A stretch of 64,000 nucleotides of DNA, taken from Sulfurimicrobium sp963741495. GTDB lineage: Bacteria; Pseudomonadota; Gammaproteobacteria; Burkholderiales; Sulfuricellaceae. Location: the NCBI GenBank assembly GCA_963741495.1, contig CAVUID010000023.1, positions 31,064 to 95,063 of the forward strand. Direction: 5' to 3'. Positions 63,796 through 64,000 of the stretch are shown here, in pieces. Under the pieces are notes generated by a model that was not told the DNA's origin, ran no database searches, and was given only the letters and a program-made list of their open reading frames with translations. Position numbers and translations under genes: made by a program. Every line of letters starts with the position of its first letter. Within the stretch, counting starts at the first letter, position 1.

Positions 63796-64000
63796 TGCAG
63801 CGCCTCCTCTCCGCTGGCCGGTTCGGCGACGCGGAGGTCTGGTGGATCGAATCTCGCTTCGTCCGGGACGCCTGTGGAAGACGAGCTGGTGATCCTCTCC
63901 CTGGACGAGGCGCATCGCGCAGGGCGCGCACTGTCTGATGACGTCCGAAGGCGATTCGTCAAGGCTCGTGCTGGTATCCGTCGACTGCTCGCAAGCCGCG
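63792..64000 (+). CDS. Sfp-type 4'-phosphopantetheinyl transferase, 3' end outside window, frameshifted
   Basis: The ATG at 63792 overlaps the NRPS stop (ATGA), so the gene is coupled to the NRPS. The protein begins MMQRLLSAGRFGDAEVWWI. Near base 63,865 a frame change leads to LASSGTPVEDELVILSLDE and SDDVRRRFVKARAGIRRLLAS at the edge. This matches the N-terminal half of Sfp-type transferases (a Val-Trp-x-I/V strand, then LSLDE-x-HRAGR and F-x-KARAGIRRLLAS). The missing C-terminal half would contain the Mg-binding and KE-motif residues. It would attach phosphopantetheine to both T domains. Confidence 0.75.

Noticed and set aside
55560..64000. Genomic island acquired by the betaproteobacterium
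   Set aside because: Two genes cut exactly at the joint, no integrase, transposase, tRNA or direct repeat, and different error density. Chimera is simpler, although not proven.
1..64000. tRNA, rRNA, CRISPR array, insertion sequence or prophage
   Set aside because: Looked for cloverleaf pattern with CCA-type ends, regularly spaced repeats, transposase motifs and phage genes; none convincing found by eye.

Overview
The window is two pieces of DNA from different sources joined at about position 55,540. Bases 1-55,540 read as a betaproteobacterial chromosome, most like sulfur-oxidising Nitrosomonadales (Sulfuricella/Gallionella-type lineages). This is inferred from gene content and protein character; no database search was run. 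Pointers are a QmoA-like protein, an FccAB flavocytochrome c sulfide dehydrogenase pair, a double TusA-like sulfur carrier, a K+-independent H+-pyrophosphatase beside a PPi-dependent phosphofructokinase, and a conventional gamma/betaproteobacterial set of housekeeping genes. From 55,540 to the end the base composition is visibly more GC-rich, and the genes (FemAB/GNAT-like protein, acyl-CoA dehydrogenase, two-module NRPS, phosphopantetheinyl transferase) belong to a secondary-metabolite locus of another, unidentified bacterium. At the joint, a type I secretion adaptor gene on the plus strand and a FemAB-like gene on the minus strand are both cut in mid-gene at the same place, with no mobile element. 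A chimeric assembly or clone is the simplest explanation.

Layout of the first part. 1-1,330: qmoA (edge) and a metallophosphoesterase. 1,398-5,733: pyrophosphate block (ppa, hppA, small ORF, PPi-PFK). 5,758-9,891: adk, kdsB, Trm112-like, lpxK, exbD, exbB. 10,057-15,533: TusA didomain protein, prmC, prfA, hemA, trhP. 15,575-19,030: dnaE. 19,181-22,867: Fur-controlled ferric iron ABC transporter. A candidate Fur-regulated small RNA lies beside it at about 23,150-23,255. 23,297-26,610: rRNA-type methyltransferase, copper chaperone, glnS. 26,773-30,849: RND efflux pair. 30,938-35,219: TPR protein, L,D-transpeptidase, two cyclophilins, lpxH. 35,312-38,910: DAHP synthase, fccB/fccA with an FNR-type box upstream, a lipoprotein. 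38,955-44,456: queA-tgt-yajC-secD-secF. 44,582-47,664: DUF2339-DUF3999 pair. 47,696-50,371: YjfB-like protein, oxyR, rubredoxin and its reductase. 50,641 to the joint: type I secretion system (tolC-lapB-lapC).

The second part carries, left to right, a FemAB-like gene (minus strand), a divergent acyl-CoA dehydrogenase, an NRPS with domain order A-T-C-A-T-TE, and the start of an Sfp-type phosphopantetheinyl transferase whose start codon overlaps the NRPS stop. By hand alignment, the two adenylation domains carry specificity residues like those for Asn (or Asp) and Gly. The thioesterase has Cys instead of Ser in its nucleophile motif.

Many otherwise well-conserved genes are broken by single-base frameshifts whose other frame continues the same protein. 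This occurs about 11 times in the first 55 kb and much more densely after 55,540. It looks like indel error in the sequence rather than gene decay, so these genes are annotated as single units. No tRNA, rRNA, CRISPR array, insertion sequence or phage gene was recognised. The only gene-free stretch longer than 300 bases is 22,868-23,296; it holds the Fur promoter and the sRNA candidate, and nothing else is seen there.
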